Part shown: in pieces, positions 23,573 to 30,524 of the stretch | Position numbering within the stretch: position 1 is the stretch's first letter | How the letters are laid out: every line of letters starts with the position of its first letter | Source of the DNA: a virus | Direction: 5' to 3' (one strand) | Length of the DNA stretch: 35,977 nucleotides | IMG/VR virus record: IMGVR_UViG_3300046007_006885 | Coordinates: 1 to 35,977 of that record | Made by a program: the position numbers and the translations under genes | Notes under the pieces: model-generated | Database searches by the model: none | Seen by the model: only the letters and a program-made list of their open reading frames with translations | Told to the model about the DNA's origin: nothing

Positions 23573-23940
23573 TGATATTGAATTCTCCTACTAATCTTAA
23601 TACTTCCGGGTTTACAAAAACTACAGCATATTTTAATAATTATTTTTTAGCGCCGTTAGAAATCAGCCAAGAAGTTAATGATTCAATTTTAGGGTATTTT
23701 GAACAACAGACTGGAAATAAAGACAGTGCCAAAATATTAGTACAAACAGTAATCGAAACTGCACAACTTCAAAGAGAAGATCCTTTACAAGTTTTAAATA
23801 AATTTATGAAATTACCGCAAGGCGATTTAAGTGTAATCTTAGCACTGTATTTAAATAATTCAAGAGTCAACACCAGTTATTTAGGAGTCAAGACGGCTCC
23901 TCAAGAAAACAAATATGTAACTCGAACTATTTTATATTAA
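23572..23940 (+). CDS. Conserved small virion-associated protein, 122 aa
   Basis: Pattern FNNYFLAPLEISQEVNDSILGYFEQQTG, then SAKILVQTVIETAQLQREDPLQVL, then LSVILALYLNNSRVNTSYLG and NKYVTRTILY. From memory the same arrangement occurs in uncharacterised proteins of cyanophages and other marine T4-like phages, usually beside tail genes. Mostly helical, no membrane segment. The ATG shares its first base with the last base of the upstream stop, and gp4 starts three bases after its own stop. A structural or assembly role is inferred from context only. Confidence 0.65.
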   Translation: MILNSPTNLNTSGFTKTTAYFNNYFLAPLEISQEVNDSILGYFEQQTGNKDSAKILVQTVIETAQLQREDPLQVLNKFMKLPQGDLSVILALYLNNSRVNTSYLGVKTAPQENKYVTRTILY

Positions 23941-23942
23941 TC

Positions 23943-24380
23943 ATGTCTAAATATAGCCAAGGAAAATATGAGATAGTGAATCCTGCAAAATATGTAGGTC
24001 GTAAGGAGCCTACATATAGATCAAGTTGGGAATTTGCATTTATGAATTTTTGTGATCGGAATCCAGCAGTATTGCACTGGGCTAGTGAAGCTATTCATGT
24101 CAATTACAAAAATCCATTTACAGGAAAAAACACTATATATGTTCCTGATTTTTTAATTGTATATCAAGATAAAAATGGTAAGCAACACGGAGAATTAATA
24201 GAAATTAAACCAACTAATCAAACTGTATTTGAATCGGCAAAGTCTGCAAGGGATAAAGCTGCAGTAGTTCTAAATATGGCAAAATGGCAAGCTGCACAGA
24301 AGTTTTGTGCTGCACAAGGTTTACGATTCAGAGTCGTAAACGAAACAGACATTTTCCATCAAGGAACCAAAAAACGGTAA
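23943..24380 (+). CDS. 4: Head completion protein gp4
   Basis: 145 residues, close to T4 gp4 (150). NPAKYVGRKEPTYRSSWEFAFMNFCDRNPAVLHWASEAIHVNY is the gp4 signature. A PD-(D/E)XK/TnsA-like nuclease core can be read: E30 (SSWE), D69 (YVPDF) and E87-x-K89 (LIEIKP). gp4 acts after packaging to prepare the DNA-filled head for tail joining. It lies directly upstream of the small terminase gene, and its stop codon is part of the next late-type motif. Confidence 0.88.
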   Translation: MSKYSQGKYEIVNPAKYVGRKEPTYRSSWEFAFMNFCDRNPAVLHWASEAIHVNYKNPFTGKNTIYVPDFLIVYQDKNGKQHGELIEIKPTNQTVFESAKSARDKAAVVLNMAKWQAAQKFCAAQGLRFRVVNETDIFHQGTKKR

Positions 24381-24388
24381 ATACCGTT
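24373..24388 (+). promoter_or_regulatory. Late-type motif inside an inverted repeat, before gp16
   Basis: AACGGTA-AA-TACCGTT is a perfect seven-base inverted repeat, and the TAAATA motif (24378-24383) spans its centre. The last A of TAAATA is eight bases before ATG 24392. The gp4 TAA stop is the first half of the motif. No ribosome site follows. Confidence 0.45.
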
Positions 24389-24391
24389 ACT

Positions 24392-24883
24392 ATGACACGT
24401 AAACTCGAAGAACTTTTTAATTTACCAAAAAATTTACCGGAAGAGACTACAGCACTCGAAGCAGTAGAAACTTTTAAAGAAAACGAAACAATATTTAGGG
24501 ATATTGACAGCACCATTGATAAGATAGATGCTGCATTACCTATGGTTCGGGAATTAGATGCCAGTGATCAGGAAATGGATGAATTAGCTACTTTAGCTAA
24601 AGATAGATTTAATGATTTAATGGATCTTGGCATGAATATGGAAGCAAGATTTAGTGGTCAAGTTTTCCAAACTGCAGGGGTACTATTGGGTCATGCTATC
24701 ACTGCCAAACAAGCTAAGTTAGACAAAAAACTACGCATGGTTGATCTTCAATTAAAGAAAATGAGGTTGGATCATCAAATTAAACAAGATGGTGGACAAG
24801 TGGATAGTTCTATTGAAGGCGAGGGTATGGTAGTTGATAGAAATACATTGTTGGCTCAAATATTAAATAAGCCAAAGCAATAA
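24392..24883 (+). CDS. 16: Terminase small subunit gp16
   Basis: 163 residues from ATG 24392, after the inverted-repeat promoter motif; the frame is open upstream into gp4 but that part is out-of-frame overlap. It starts KLEELFNLPKN and is acidic and helical, with DIDSTIDKIDAALPMVRELDASDQEMDELATLAKDRFNDLMDLG, then AGVLLGHAITAKQAKLDKKLRMVDLQLKKMRL, the two-helix central hairpin of gp16. Small terminases ring-assemble and hand DNA to gp17. Unlike T4, it is separated from gp17 by about 5.6 kb. Confidence 0.8.
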   Translation: MTRKLEELFNLPKNLPEETTALEAVETFKENETIFRDIDSTIDKIDAALPMVRELDASDQEMDELATLAKDRFNDLMDLGMNMEARFSGQVFQTAGVLLGHAITAKQAKLDKKLRMVDLQLKKMRLDHQIKQDGGQVDSSIEGEGMVVDRNTLLAQILNKPKQ

Positions 24884-24896
24884 ATTCAATATTTCG

Positions 24897-24904
24897 AATA
24901 AATA
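24897..24904 (+). promoter_or_regulatory. T4-late-type promoter motif for the internal-protein gene run
   Basis: AATAAATA, with its last A 19 bases before ATG 24924. AGGA at 24914-24917 can serve as ribosome site. It would drive the run 24924-29883, in which all following genes are coupled. Confidence 0.6.
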
Positions 24905-24923
24905 TCATATATTAGGAATTAAA

Positions 24924-25544
24924 ATGAAATCGTTTAAAGCTTATCTAACTGAAAGTCATAAAACGTTTGATTTTAGGATTAGACTAGCCTGTGAGCTGCC
25001 TGATGATCTAATGTCTAAAATCAAAACAGTTTTAGAAGCATACAAATTGGATTCTATAACAAAACCAAAAAGATTACCTATTCAAGAAAGTCCAGATTTT
25101 CCTAGTTTAGGCCCAGTTGAAGTGCACTTGATGGATGCTACTTTTCACTACCCATGCAATGACGAACAAGTAAGAACTTTAATGGCAGAGCGTGCGGGAA
25201 TTAATTTAGCATGTATTAAAGTTACTCCAAAAAATAGTCCGTTTGAAGCAACAAGGGATGGCTTAGAGCAAAGTAATATCGGTGGCAAAGCTGGTGAATC
25301 TGTGTTATTGCAAGATAATATGGAACGCGAAAGACCAGGTCCTGGTGGAGAAGCTTTGGTTGGTGATGCAAGGATTCCTAATTTAATTAAAGAATTAGAG
25401 GAAACACGCAAGTACCAATATGAAGCTCCTGAAGGTGGCTCAACTCCGCAAGCAAAAACTACAAACGATTTACCAGTTGGAAAAACAAGTCCCTTAGGTG
25501 GACACAAACCTAAATTACCGCCAGTAGGCCGTGGAAGAAAATAA
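24924..25544 (+). CDS. Putative capsid internal protein with T4-IP-like targeting peptide
   Basis: 206 residues. The first ten residues, MKSFKAYLTE, followed by Ser, closely match the capsid-targeting sequence of T4 internal proteins (MKTYQEFIAE, cut after E10 by prohead protease gp21). Residues ~15-110 form a mixed alpha/beta domain (FRIRLACELPDDLMSKIKTVLEAY, PVEVHLMDATFHYPCNDEQVRTLMAE). After ~120 it is disordered, Gly/Pro-rich and ends in the basic GRGRK. Homologues in marine T4-like phages are known to me only as hypothetical. A late motif precedes it and the coupled genes after it share the Glu-site theme. Inference: a head-interior or prohead core protein. Confidence 0.6.
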   Translation: MKSFKAYLTESHKTFDFRIRLACELPDDLMSKIKTVLEAYKLDSITKPKRLPIQESPDFPSLGPVEVHLMDATFHYPCNDEQVRTLMAERAGINLACIKVTPKNSPFEATRDGLEQSNIGGKAGESVLLQDNMERERPGPGGEALVGDARIPNLIKELEETRKYQYEAPEGGSTPQAKTTNDLPVGKTSPLGGHKPKLPPVGRGRK

Positions 25545-25546
25545 TT

Positions 25547-28500
25547 ATGAGCAACGACATTTACAAAATCCTAAACAATTTTAATAAATTAATCGAGCAA
25601 AAGCCCGAGCCTACTCAGCAGGCTGCTAAACCTAAGACTCAATTACAAGAAAGTATTGAGCAGGTAAATGAAAAGTACATGGGCTTTAAGAAGACTGTGG
25701 CTGCTATTAAGAAAGGTGGTAGCGCAGAAAATCCAGAAGCCGTTGCTGCCAGCATAGGTCGTAAGAAGTATGGAAAAGAAAAGTTCCAAAAAGCCGCTGC
25801 TGCTGGTAAGAAACTTGGTGAGCAGAAAGTAACAGAATCCACAGGTCAATTAAATGATATACAATTTGCGGATGCAATTTGGGAAAGGATTCCAGCACAA
25901 GTCCGTGATCATTACGGGCCCGAGTGGAACAACATGTATAAGAAATTAATTAATGGTGTAATAGTTGGGGAGTTTGATGGAATAAAAACATGGGATGAAG
26001 CCGTAGAGCGATTCTTAGAAAAGCATGACCCATACATGTATGATGAAATTTATGGCAAAAAAGATATAGCAGAAGGCTCAACACGAGATTCTGAATCTCG
26101 TGATAAATCTCCCAAGGATACGTATTGGGCTAAGACTTCCAGTGAGAAATCTCCTGACAACAAATACGGCGATCCAGTTAATACATTCAAGGTCATATAC
26201 AATGGCCGTGTAGTTTTTAAAACTCAGGACAAATATGAATTCAAACGATTTCTAAGAAAGAAAAAAGAGGAAGGTCACAAAGTTATAGCGGAAGGCGAAG
26301 TAGAAGAATCTGGATTGCAAGCCTATTTAGGTAAGAAGAAATATGGTGAGCAAGGTATGAAAGCTCTTCAGAAAGCAGGCCGCGAAGGGGCTAGCAAAGA
26401 AAAAATGGCAATGATACGTGCCAAGCACGACAAAATGGACGAAGAACAATTAGATGAAAAAGCAGTAAGTCGTGCCCAACAGAAATTCATGGGTATGGTA
26501 CATGCTGCAAAAAAAGGTGGTAAACCTGCAAGTCCGGAAGTTGCTAAGGCAGCAAAAGGCATGAGCAAAAAAGCAGCCCGTGATTTTGCAGCAACTAAGC
26601 ACAAAGGTTTACCTCAGCACGTTAGCGAAGCAATTCATCGAGCATTCCAGAATGGCTATACAAAAGAAGAAATCTTAGAAAGTTTAAATGTAATTTTAGA
26701 AAGCGACGCAGATTACTGGCGTGACCTAATGAAAGATGTGCCAAAACAAGGTGCCACTGATCGTGTAATACATAAAGGCCATTACGGTACAGAATATCAA
26801 GGCGACGATGACGAAGATGACGATGGTCAAACTAAGAAAAAGATTGCTAAACCCGAAGGAGAAAAGCGTGGCAGAGGCCGCCCAAAAGGCGTAAAAAATC
26901 GTGTAGTACGTGCCGGTGAAAAGAAAGCTACGTCTACTGGTGAAAAACGTGGTCGTGGTAGACCTGCCGGCAGTAAAAATAAAATGAAGGAAAGTTGGAT
27001 TGCAGAAAACAATCGGATGATTGCTGAAGCTTTTTTACAGTTAGTTGAACGTCAAACTGACAGTCGTTTACCTGCTCCAATGGAGCCTACTTATAAGCGT
27101 GACCCTAAAACAGGTGAATTAGTTCCGGATATAGATTATAAATTAAATCCACATCTAAAACCTGCACCAGCTAAATCTACACCAAGTCCTGCGCCCAAGC
27201 CACAGCAAGGACCAGACAAACGTTCGGAAGTCGATACTGACAAAGAAGTTGCTGAAAGTCAGCCAAACAACACACAGTTTCAGACAGATGTGGATAGAGT
27301 AAAAAATAGTATGTATATGAAACCAGGGGACAGTAACGTCTACAGTAAAGAAAGAGGTCTTGGTCCTAGCATGGCAGCACAACGACTTTCTGATCGAGGT
27401 GTTGATATTCCTGGATTAGTTGGAAATAAAGTTAATCCTGCTACTTTAGATAGTGATATGCGAGAAGATGATATATCAGAAATGATGCGTCTTGCTGGTA
27501 CAGACGAAAAGTTAGACGAAAAAATGATCATTATGCCGGACGGCTCTGTGGAAGATAGAACACTTAAACTTACTCCAGACCAAATAGAAAGAATGAACCA
27601 AAGTTCTCAACAAAGTCAACCAAGTACTCAACCAAGTACGCAACCAAGTACTCAACCACAACCTCAGACTGGAAACAGAGACAACGAAATCAAACCTAAA
27701 TGTCCACCTTTCACTCCCGCATCTAAATGTAATATGGAAGAAGATGAGTTGTCAGAAATGATGCGTCTTGCTGGCATGGAAGGCAAGTTGCATGGAAAAC
27801 AACATAAGTTAGATGTTGATAAAGATGGCGATATTGAAGCTGATGATCTGGCAGATTTACGAGCAGGTGGCAAAAAGGTTAAAGAGAGTCAGCCTGCTCC
27901 ACGGAAACCTCATTTGACATCTGCAGAAATAGTGCAAATTTTATCAGGTGAAAAAACCCAAGCACAGGTAATGGCAGACAGAGAAAAGGCAAATTCAGCG
28001 CCAAGTCAACCTGCTCCGACTTCCGATATGAAAACACAAAATGAAAGTCATTTTAAAGAAGATGACATGGACGAAGGCAACGAATTTTCTGGAGCTTTAG
28101 CCAAAGCCAAGGCATCTGGCGCCAAAGAGTTCGAAGTTGATGGTAAAACATATCCAGTAAAAGAAAGCAAACTTGATGAATGTGGGGACATGGGCCCTAT
28201 GGCAAACGGCATGACAGATCAAGAAGGTCGCATGAACGTTACAACTAACATGAGCACAGATGGTACTAAAAGTGTTACTGTAACTGCAGATGGTGATGCA
28301 GCATTAGAGTTAATGCAGCTTCTTTCTTTAGCAGGTATGAAAGGACAGTCCGGTTCAATGCCAGAAGCTGAAGTTACTGTAGTTCCAATGGAAGAAGCCA
28401 AAGATGATCGATATCATGCCAGCACTACACCTGAGGAAGAAGTAATTCCTTTAGAAACACAACTACAAGGGGGCGACGGCGAAGTTGCTGGAAAAACCAA

Positions 28501-28618
28501 AAAAATGAACAAGCATGGCAGTGCAAGATTCAGTGATAATCCATTGGCAGTGAAAGATGTAGCTGAAAGTATTTCTTTATCATTAATGAAAGAGTACGAA
28601 AGTATAAAGGTACGTTAA
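25547..28618 (+). CDS. Giant modular capsid-interior-like protein with AT-hooks and EF-hand
   Basis: 1023 residues, strongly charged, no membrane segment. In order: a KKYGKEKFQKAAAAGKK module (~70-90) and a related GKKKYGEQGMKAL module (~262-275); a DUF3008-like block SRAQQKFMGMVHAAKKGGK...KHKGLP (~308-358); an acidic DDDEDDDG stretch; two AT-hooks (RGRGRPKG, RGRGRPAG at ~440-476); two SEMMRLAG units (644 and 736) and a related LLSLAGMKG unit; a (QPST)n repeat; a canonical EF-hand loop at 756-767 (DVDKDGDIEADD). Linkers such as VTES, IAEG, VAES, VKES recur and look like prohead-protease sites. Likely a DNA-binding, processed core or ejected protein; this is inference. Confidence 0.6.
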   Translation: MSNDIYKILNNFNKLIEQKPEPTQQAAKPKTQLQESIEQVNEKYMGFKKTVAAIKKGGSAENPEAVAASIGRKKYGKEKFQKAAAAGKKLGEQKVTESTGQLNDIQFADAIWERIPAQVRDHYGPEWNNMYKKLINGVIVGEFDGIKTWDEAVERFLEKHDPYMYDEIYGKKDIAEGSTRDSESRDKSPKDTYWAKTSSEKSPDNKYGDPVNTFKVIYNGRVVFKTQDKYEFKRFLRKKKEEGHKVIAEGEVEESGLQAYLGKKKYGEQGMKALQKAGREGASKEKMAMIRAKHDKMDEEQLDEKAVSRAQQKFMGMVHAAKKGGKPASPEVAKAAKGMSKKAARDFAATKHKGLPQHVSEAIHRAFQNGYTKEEILESLNVILESDADYWRDLMKDVPKQGATDRVIHKGHYGTEYQGDDDEDDDGQTKKKIAKPEGEKRGRGRPKGVKNRVVRAGEKKATSTGEKRGRGRPAGSKNKMKESWIAENNRMIAEAFLQLVERQTDSRLPAPMEPTYKRDPKTGELVPDIDYKLNPHLKPAPAKSTPSPAPKPQQGPDKRSEVDTDKEVAESQPNNTQFQTDVDRVKNSMYMKPGDSNVYSKERGLGPSMAAQRLSDRGVDIPGLVGNKVNPATLDSDMREDDISEMMRLAGTDEKLDEKMIIMPDGSVEDRTLKLTPDQIERMNQSSQQSQPSTQPSTQPSTQPQPQTGNRDNEIKPKCPPFTPASKCNMEEDELSEMMRLAGMEGKLHGKQHKLDVDKDGDIEADDLADLRAGGKKVKESQPAPRKPHLTSAEIVQILSGEKTQAQVMADREKANSAPSQPAPTSDMKTQNESHFKEDDMDEGNEFSGALAKAKASGAKEFEVDGKTYPVKESKLDECGDMGPMANGMTDQEGRMNVTTNMSTDGTKSVTVTADGDAALELMQLLSLAGMKGQSGSMPEAEVTVVPMEEAKDDRYHASTTPEEEVIPLETQLQGGDGEVAGKTKKMNKHGSARFSDNPLAVKDVAESISLSLMKEYESIKVR
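27617..27658 (+). repeat. 12-base tandem repeat (QPST units), 3.5 copies
   Basis: CAACCAAGTACT is repeated three times with one change (T to G at the end of copy two), followed by half a copy. It encodes Gln-Pro-Ser-Thr units within a linker of the giant modular protein. Near-identity at the nucleotide level indicates recent slippage. Confidence 0.9.
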
Positions 28619-29296
28619 ATGAGAATAGCAGACATTATCGTAAACGAAACTATCGCGTTAGGTGATAGTTTTGATATTGAACTAGGCGAAACTGTAATTC
28701 ACACTGGGGTTGTAGATATATTACAAGATGGTGTTCTGCTTGAAGCTGATTTAAAAACTTTAGCACTTTTAAAAATGGCAGGTGCCACATTTGAATCCAA
28801 AGGACAAATGGTTGTTGAGGGCGCAATGAAAGAAGTTAATATGCTGTTTCAAGATTTAGTAAATGGCACTAAGGACATTTATCAAGTAATGACACAGCCT
28901 CAAGACAAAATTGAAAACTACGTTTCTGAAAAATTGCAGGAAATGTATGATGATATTGTGATCGATTATGGCTTACACCCTGACGATGACTTTGAACAGA
29001 TTATTGACATCATTCATAAACAATTAGTAGACGAATACGGTCAAGATGACGTAATGGAAGCAGAATATCAAGGTCGCAAGGTTCAATTAGGTAAACCAAT
29101 GGCAGGTGATGTTAAAAAATCAAAAGTTTACGTCCGTGGTCCTAAAGGAAATGTTGTCAAGGTAAATTTTGGCGACAAGAAGATGAAGATTAAAAAGTCT
29201 AACCCTAAACGTCGTAAATCATTTAGAGCAAGACATAATTGTGATAACCCTGGCCCACGCTGGAAAGCACGTTATTGGTCTTGTAGAGCTTGGTAA
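28619..29296 (+). CDS. Conserved head-interior-like protein with basic Cys/Trp C-terminus
   Basis: 225 residues, starting directly after the upstream stop. The start MRIADIIVNET resembles a cleavable targeting peptide ending in Glu. Residues ~15-65 contain a GDSFDIELGETVIHTGVV module and the middle has VVEG and VMEA candidate sites. The last ~75 residues (YQGRKVQLGKPMAGDVKK, VYVRGPKGNVVKVNFGD, then KSFRARHNCDNPGPRWKAR and YWSCRAW) are a very basic module I recall at the C-terminus of many marine phage proteins. Inference: DNA-contacting protein packaged with the genome. Confidence 0.65.
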   Translation: MRIADIIVNETIALGDSFDIELGETVIHTGVVDILQDGVLLEADLKTLALLKMAGATFESKGQMVVEGAMKEVNMLFQDLVNGTKDIYQVMTQPQDKIENYVSEKLQEMYDDIVIDYGLHPDDDFEQIIDIIHKQLVDEYGQDDVMEAEYQGRKVQLGKPMAGDVKKSKVYVRGPKGNVVKVNFGDKKMKIKKSNPKRRKSFRARHNCDNPGPRWKARYWSCRAW

Positions 29297-29674
29297 ATGA
29301 AAATCAAAGAAGTTATTGTTGAAGGTAGTCCTGCAAAGATCGCTAAAAGACTGCAGCAATCTACTGTAGGTCTTAATCTTTTTCGTGATGCAGAATTTGC
29401 AGATAGGATTTACGAATTAAATCGTGTAATGATGGCTGCAGCTATGGCAGATGGAGAGAACCCTTTAAACATAGATCACGAAAGTTGGGCTGGTAGACAT
29501 GATATTGCTGCACCCTATACTGCCGAGGAGCAAAAGATGCTTCAGCAAGCATTCAAAGCTGTAGGCAGTTGGCACAAAGACCTAAACAACGGCGATCTTA
29601 AAAGTCAGGAACTTGAATCTACATATAAAGTTAGTCCTGTGGCAAAACCTAAAAAAAATAAATTTGGTATATAA
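29297..29674 (+). CDS. Conserved hypothetical, 125 aa, possible internal protein
   Basis: Starts immediately after the upstream stop. The first nine residues MKIKEVIVE, then GSPAK, again look like a short targeting peptide ending at a Glu-Gly site. The body contains RLQQSTVGLNLF, DHESWAGRHDIAAPYTAEEQKML and QAFKAVGSWHKDLNNGDLKSQELESTYKVSPVA. This is a pattern I recall from uncharacterised proteins of T4-like marine phages. It ends in a Lys-rich tail. Function unknown; the neighbours and N-terminus suggest the head interior. Confidence 0.65.
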   Translation: MKIKEVIVEGSPAKIAKRLQQSTVGLNLFRDAEFADRIYELNRVMMAAAMADGENPLNIDHESWAGRHDIAAPYTAEEQKMLQQAFKAVGSWHKDLNNGDLKSQELESTYKVSPVAKPKKNKFGI

Positions 29675-29883
29675 TGGACGATATAGAACAACTTAAATTC
29701 CTGTCAGGTATCAACAATCGACCAAAATGGACTGAATATAAAGGTTATCCCGGTAGCAATATTAGTGTTACAGGAACAGAAACAGCAAAATTAATGCGAG
29801 AACATAATATAAAACCAGGCACCGAGGCCTGGTTTAAACTTTGGTTCAGTAAGCCTTATCTTACAAACGAAAAACCAATTTAA
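29674..29883 (+). CDS. Conserved small hypothetical, 69 aa
   Basis: Its ATG overlaps the upstream TAA by one base. DDIEQLKFLSGIN, then GTETAKLMREHNIKPGTEAWFKLWFSKPYLTNEKP is a compact conserved-looking sequence that I recall from other aquatic myoviruses but cannot assign. It ends by overlapping the convergent HNH gene by 4 bases. It probably belongs to the preceding late transcript. Confidence 0.6.
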   Translation: MDDIEQLKFLSGINNRPKWTEYKGYPGSNISVTGTETAKLMREHNIKPGTEAWFKLWFSKPYLTNEKPI

Positions 29884-30407
29884 TTTGGTGGCTCAATTCC
29901 CAAATATGTATACCAGCTTTTGTGGCGGACTTGGATAGGCCGTTGTTTCCATTTGTTTATTAAATGAAAATGATCTGGCTTAAAAGGTTTACGCATTGGA
30001 TACATATCTGTTCTTGCGCCTTTTTTATGATTGCAAGATTTACATGCAGACACACTGTTTTCCCAAGTTGTTTTGCCGCCTTTACTTCTTGGAATAACAT
30101 GGTCTAATGTCAAATCTTTAGCAGTAAATATTTCACCACAGTATTGACACTGATATAGATCTCTTAAGTACATATTGGATCTGCTGAATTTTGGTGTCTT
30201 TTTAAAATTTAGATACTGTTTAGTCATACAAACGCTGGGAACTTTTATAGCCAATTTTTCACTTCTGATTACCCAATCTTCATATTCCTCGATGATTGTA
30301 ATTCTATCCATGAAATATAAATTAATTGCATGTTTCCATGAGATTACACTCAATGGAAGTACACTAATTGGATTAAAATCCGAATTTAATAGTAGAACGT
30401 CCGACAT
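29880..30407 (-). CDS. HNH endonuclease
   Basis: 175 residues. Zinc pairs CQYC and CKSC flank the HNH core LTLDHVIPRSKGGKTTWENSVSACKSCNHKKG (~107-138), with the H of DHV, N of WEN and a later Asn-His pair. The N-terminal region VLLLNSDFNPISVLPLSVISWKHAINLYFMDR and FSRSNMYLRDLYQCQYCG match a bacterial/phage HNH family of about 190 residues. It is inverted directly upstream of the terminase and has its own sigma70-type promoter. It may be a free-standing homing-type enzyme or act in packaging, as HNH proteins near terminases do in other phages. Confidence 0.9.
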   Translation of the reverse strand: MSDVLLLNSDFNPISVLPLSVISWKHAINLYFMDRITIIEEYEDWVIRSEKLAIKVPSVCMTKQYLNFKKTPKFSRSNMYLRDLYQCQYCGEIFTAKDLTLDHVIPRSKGGKTTWENSVSACKSCNHKKGARTDMYPMRKPFKPDHFHLINKWKQRPIQVRHKSWYTYLGIEPPN

Positions 30408-30433
30408 TTTGATATACTCAAAAAAAGAAATTT

Positions 30434-30462
30434 ATTATACGATAATTTTAAATATTAATCAA
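30434..30462 (-). promoter_or_regulatory. Sigma70-type promoter for the HNH gene, TTGATT-17-TATAAT
   Basis: On the minus strand TTGATT (30462-30457), a 17-base spacer and a perfect TATAAT (30439-30434) precede the HNH ATG at 30407 by about 27 bases. No ribosome site is seen in the short leader. Confidence 0.65.
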
Positions 30463-30498
30463 TCTATTTTCGAATAGTTAAATTTAATCGAATTTTGA

Positions 30499-30506
30499 CT
30501 TAAATA
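30499..30506 (+). promoter_or_regulatory. T4-late-type promoter motif for terminase gp17
   Basis: CTTAAATA, with TAAATA ending 18 bases before ATG 30525. It is divergent from the sigma70-type promoter for the HNH gene, which repeats the early/late pairing at 13538-13580. The leader is A/T-only with no GGAG. Confidence 0.5.
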
Positions 30507-30524
30507 CAATAAAATATTTATTTT

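Noticed and set aside
24504-24532. TTGACA inside gp16, and another at 19230 inside gp18, as promoters
   Set aside because: They lie deep in coding sequence, encode ordinary residues and have no downstream gene start at a sensible distance.
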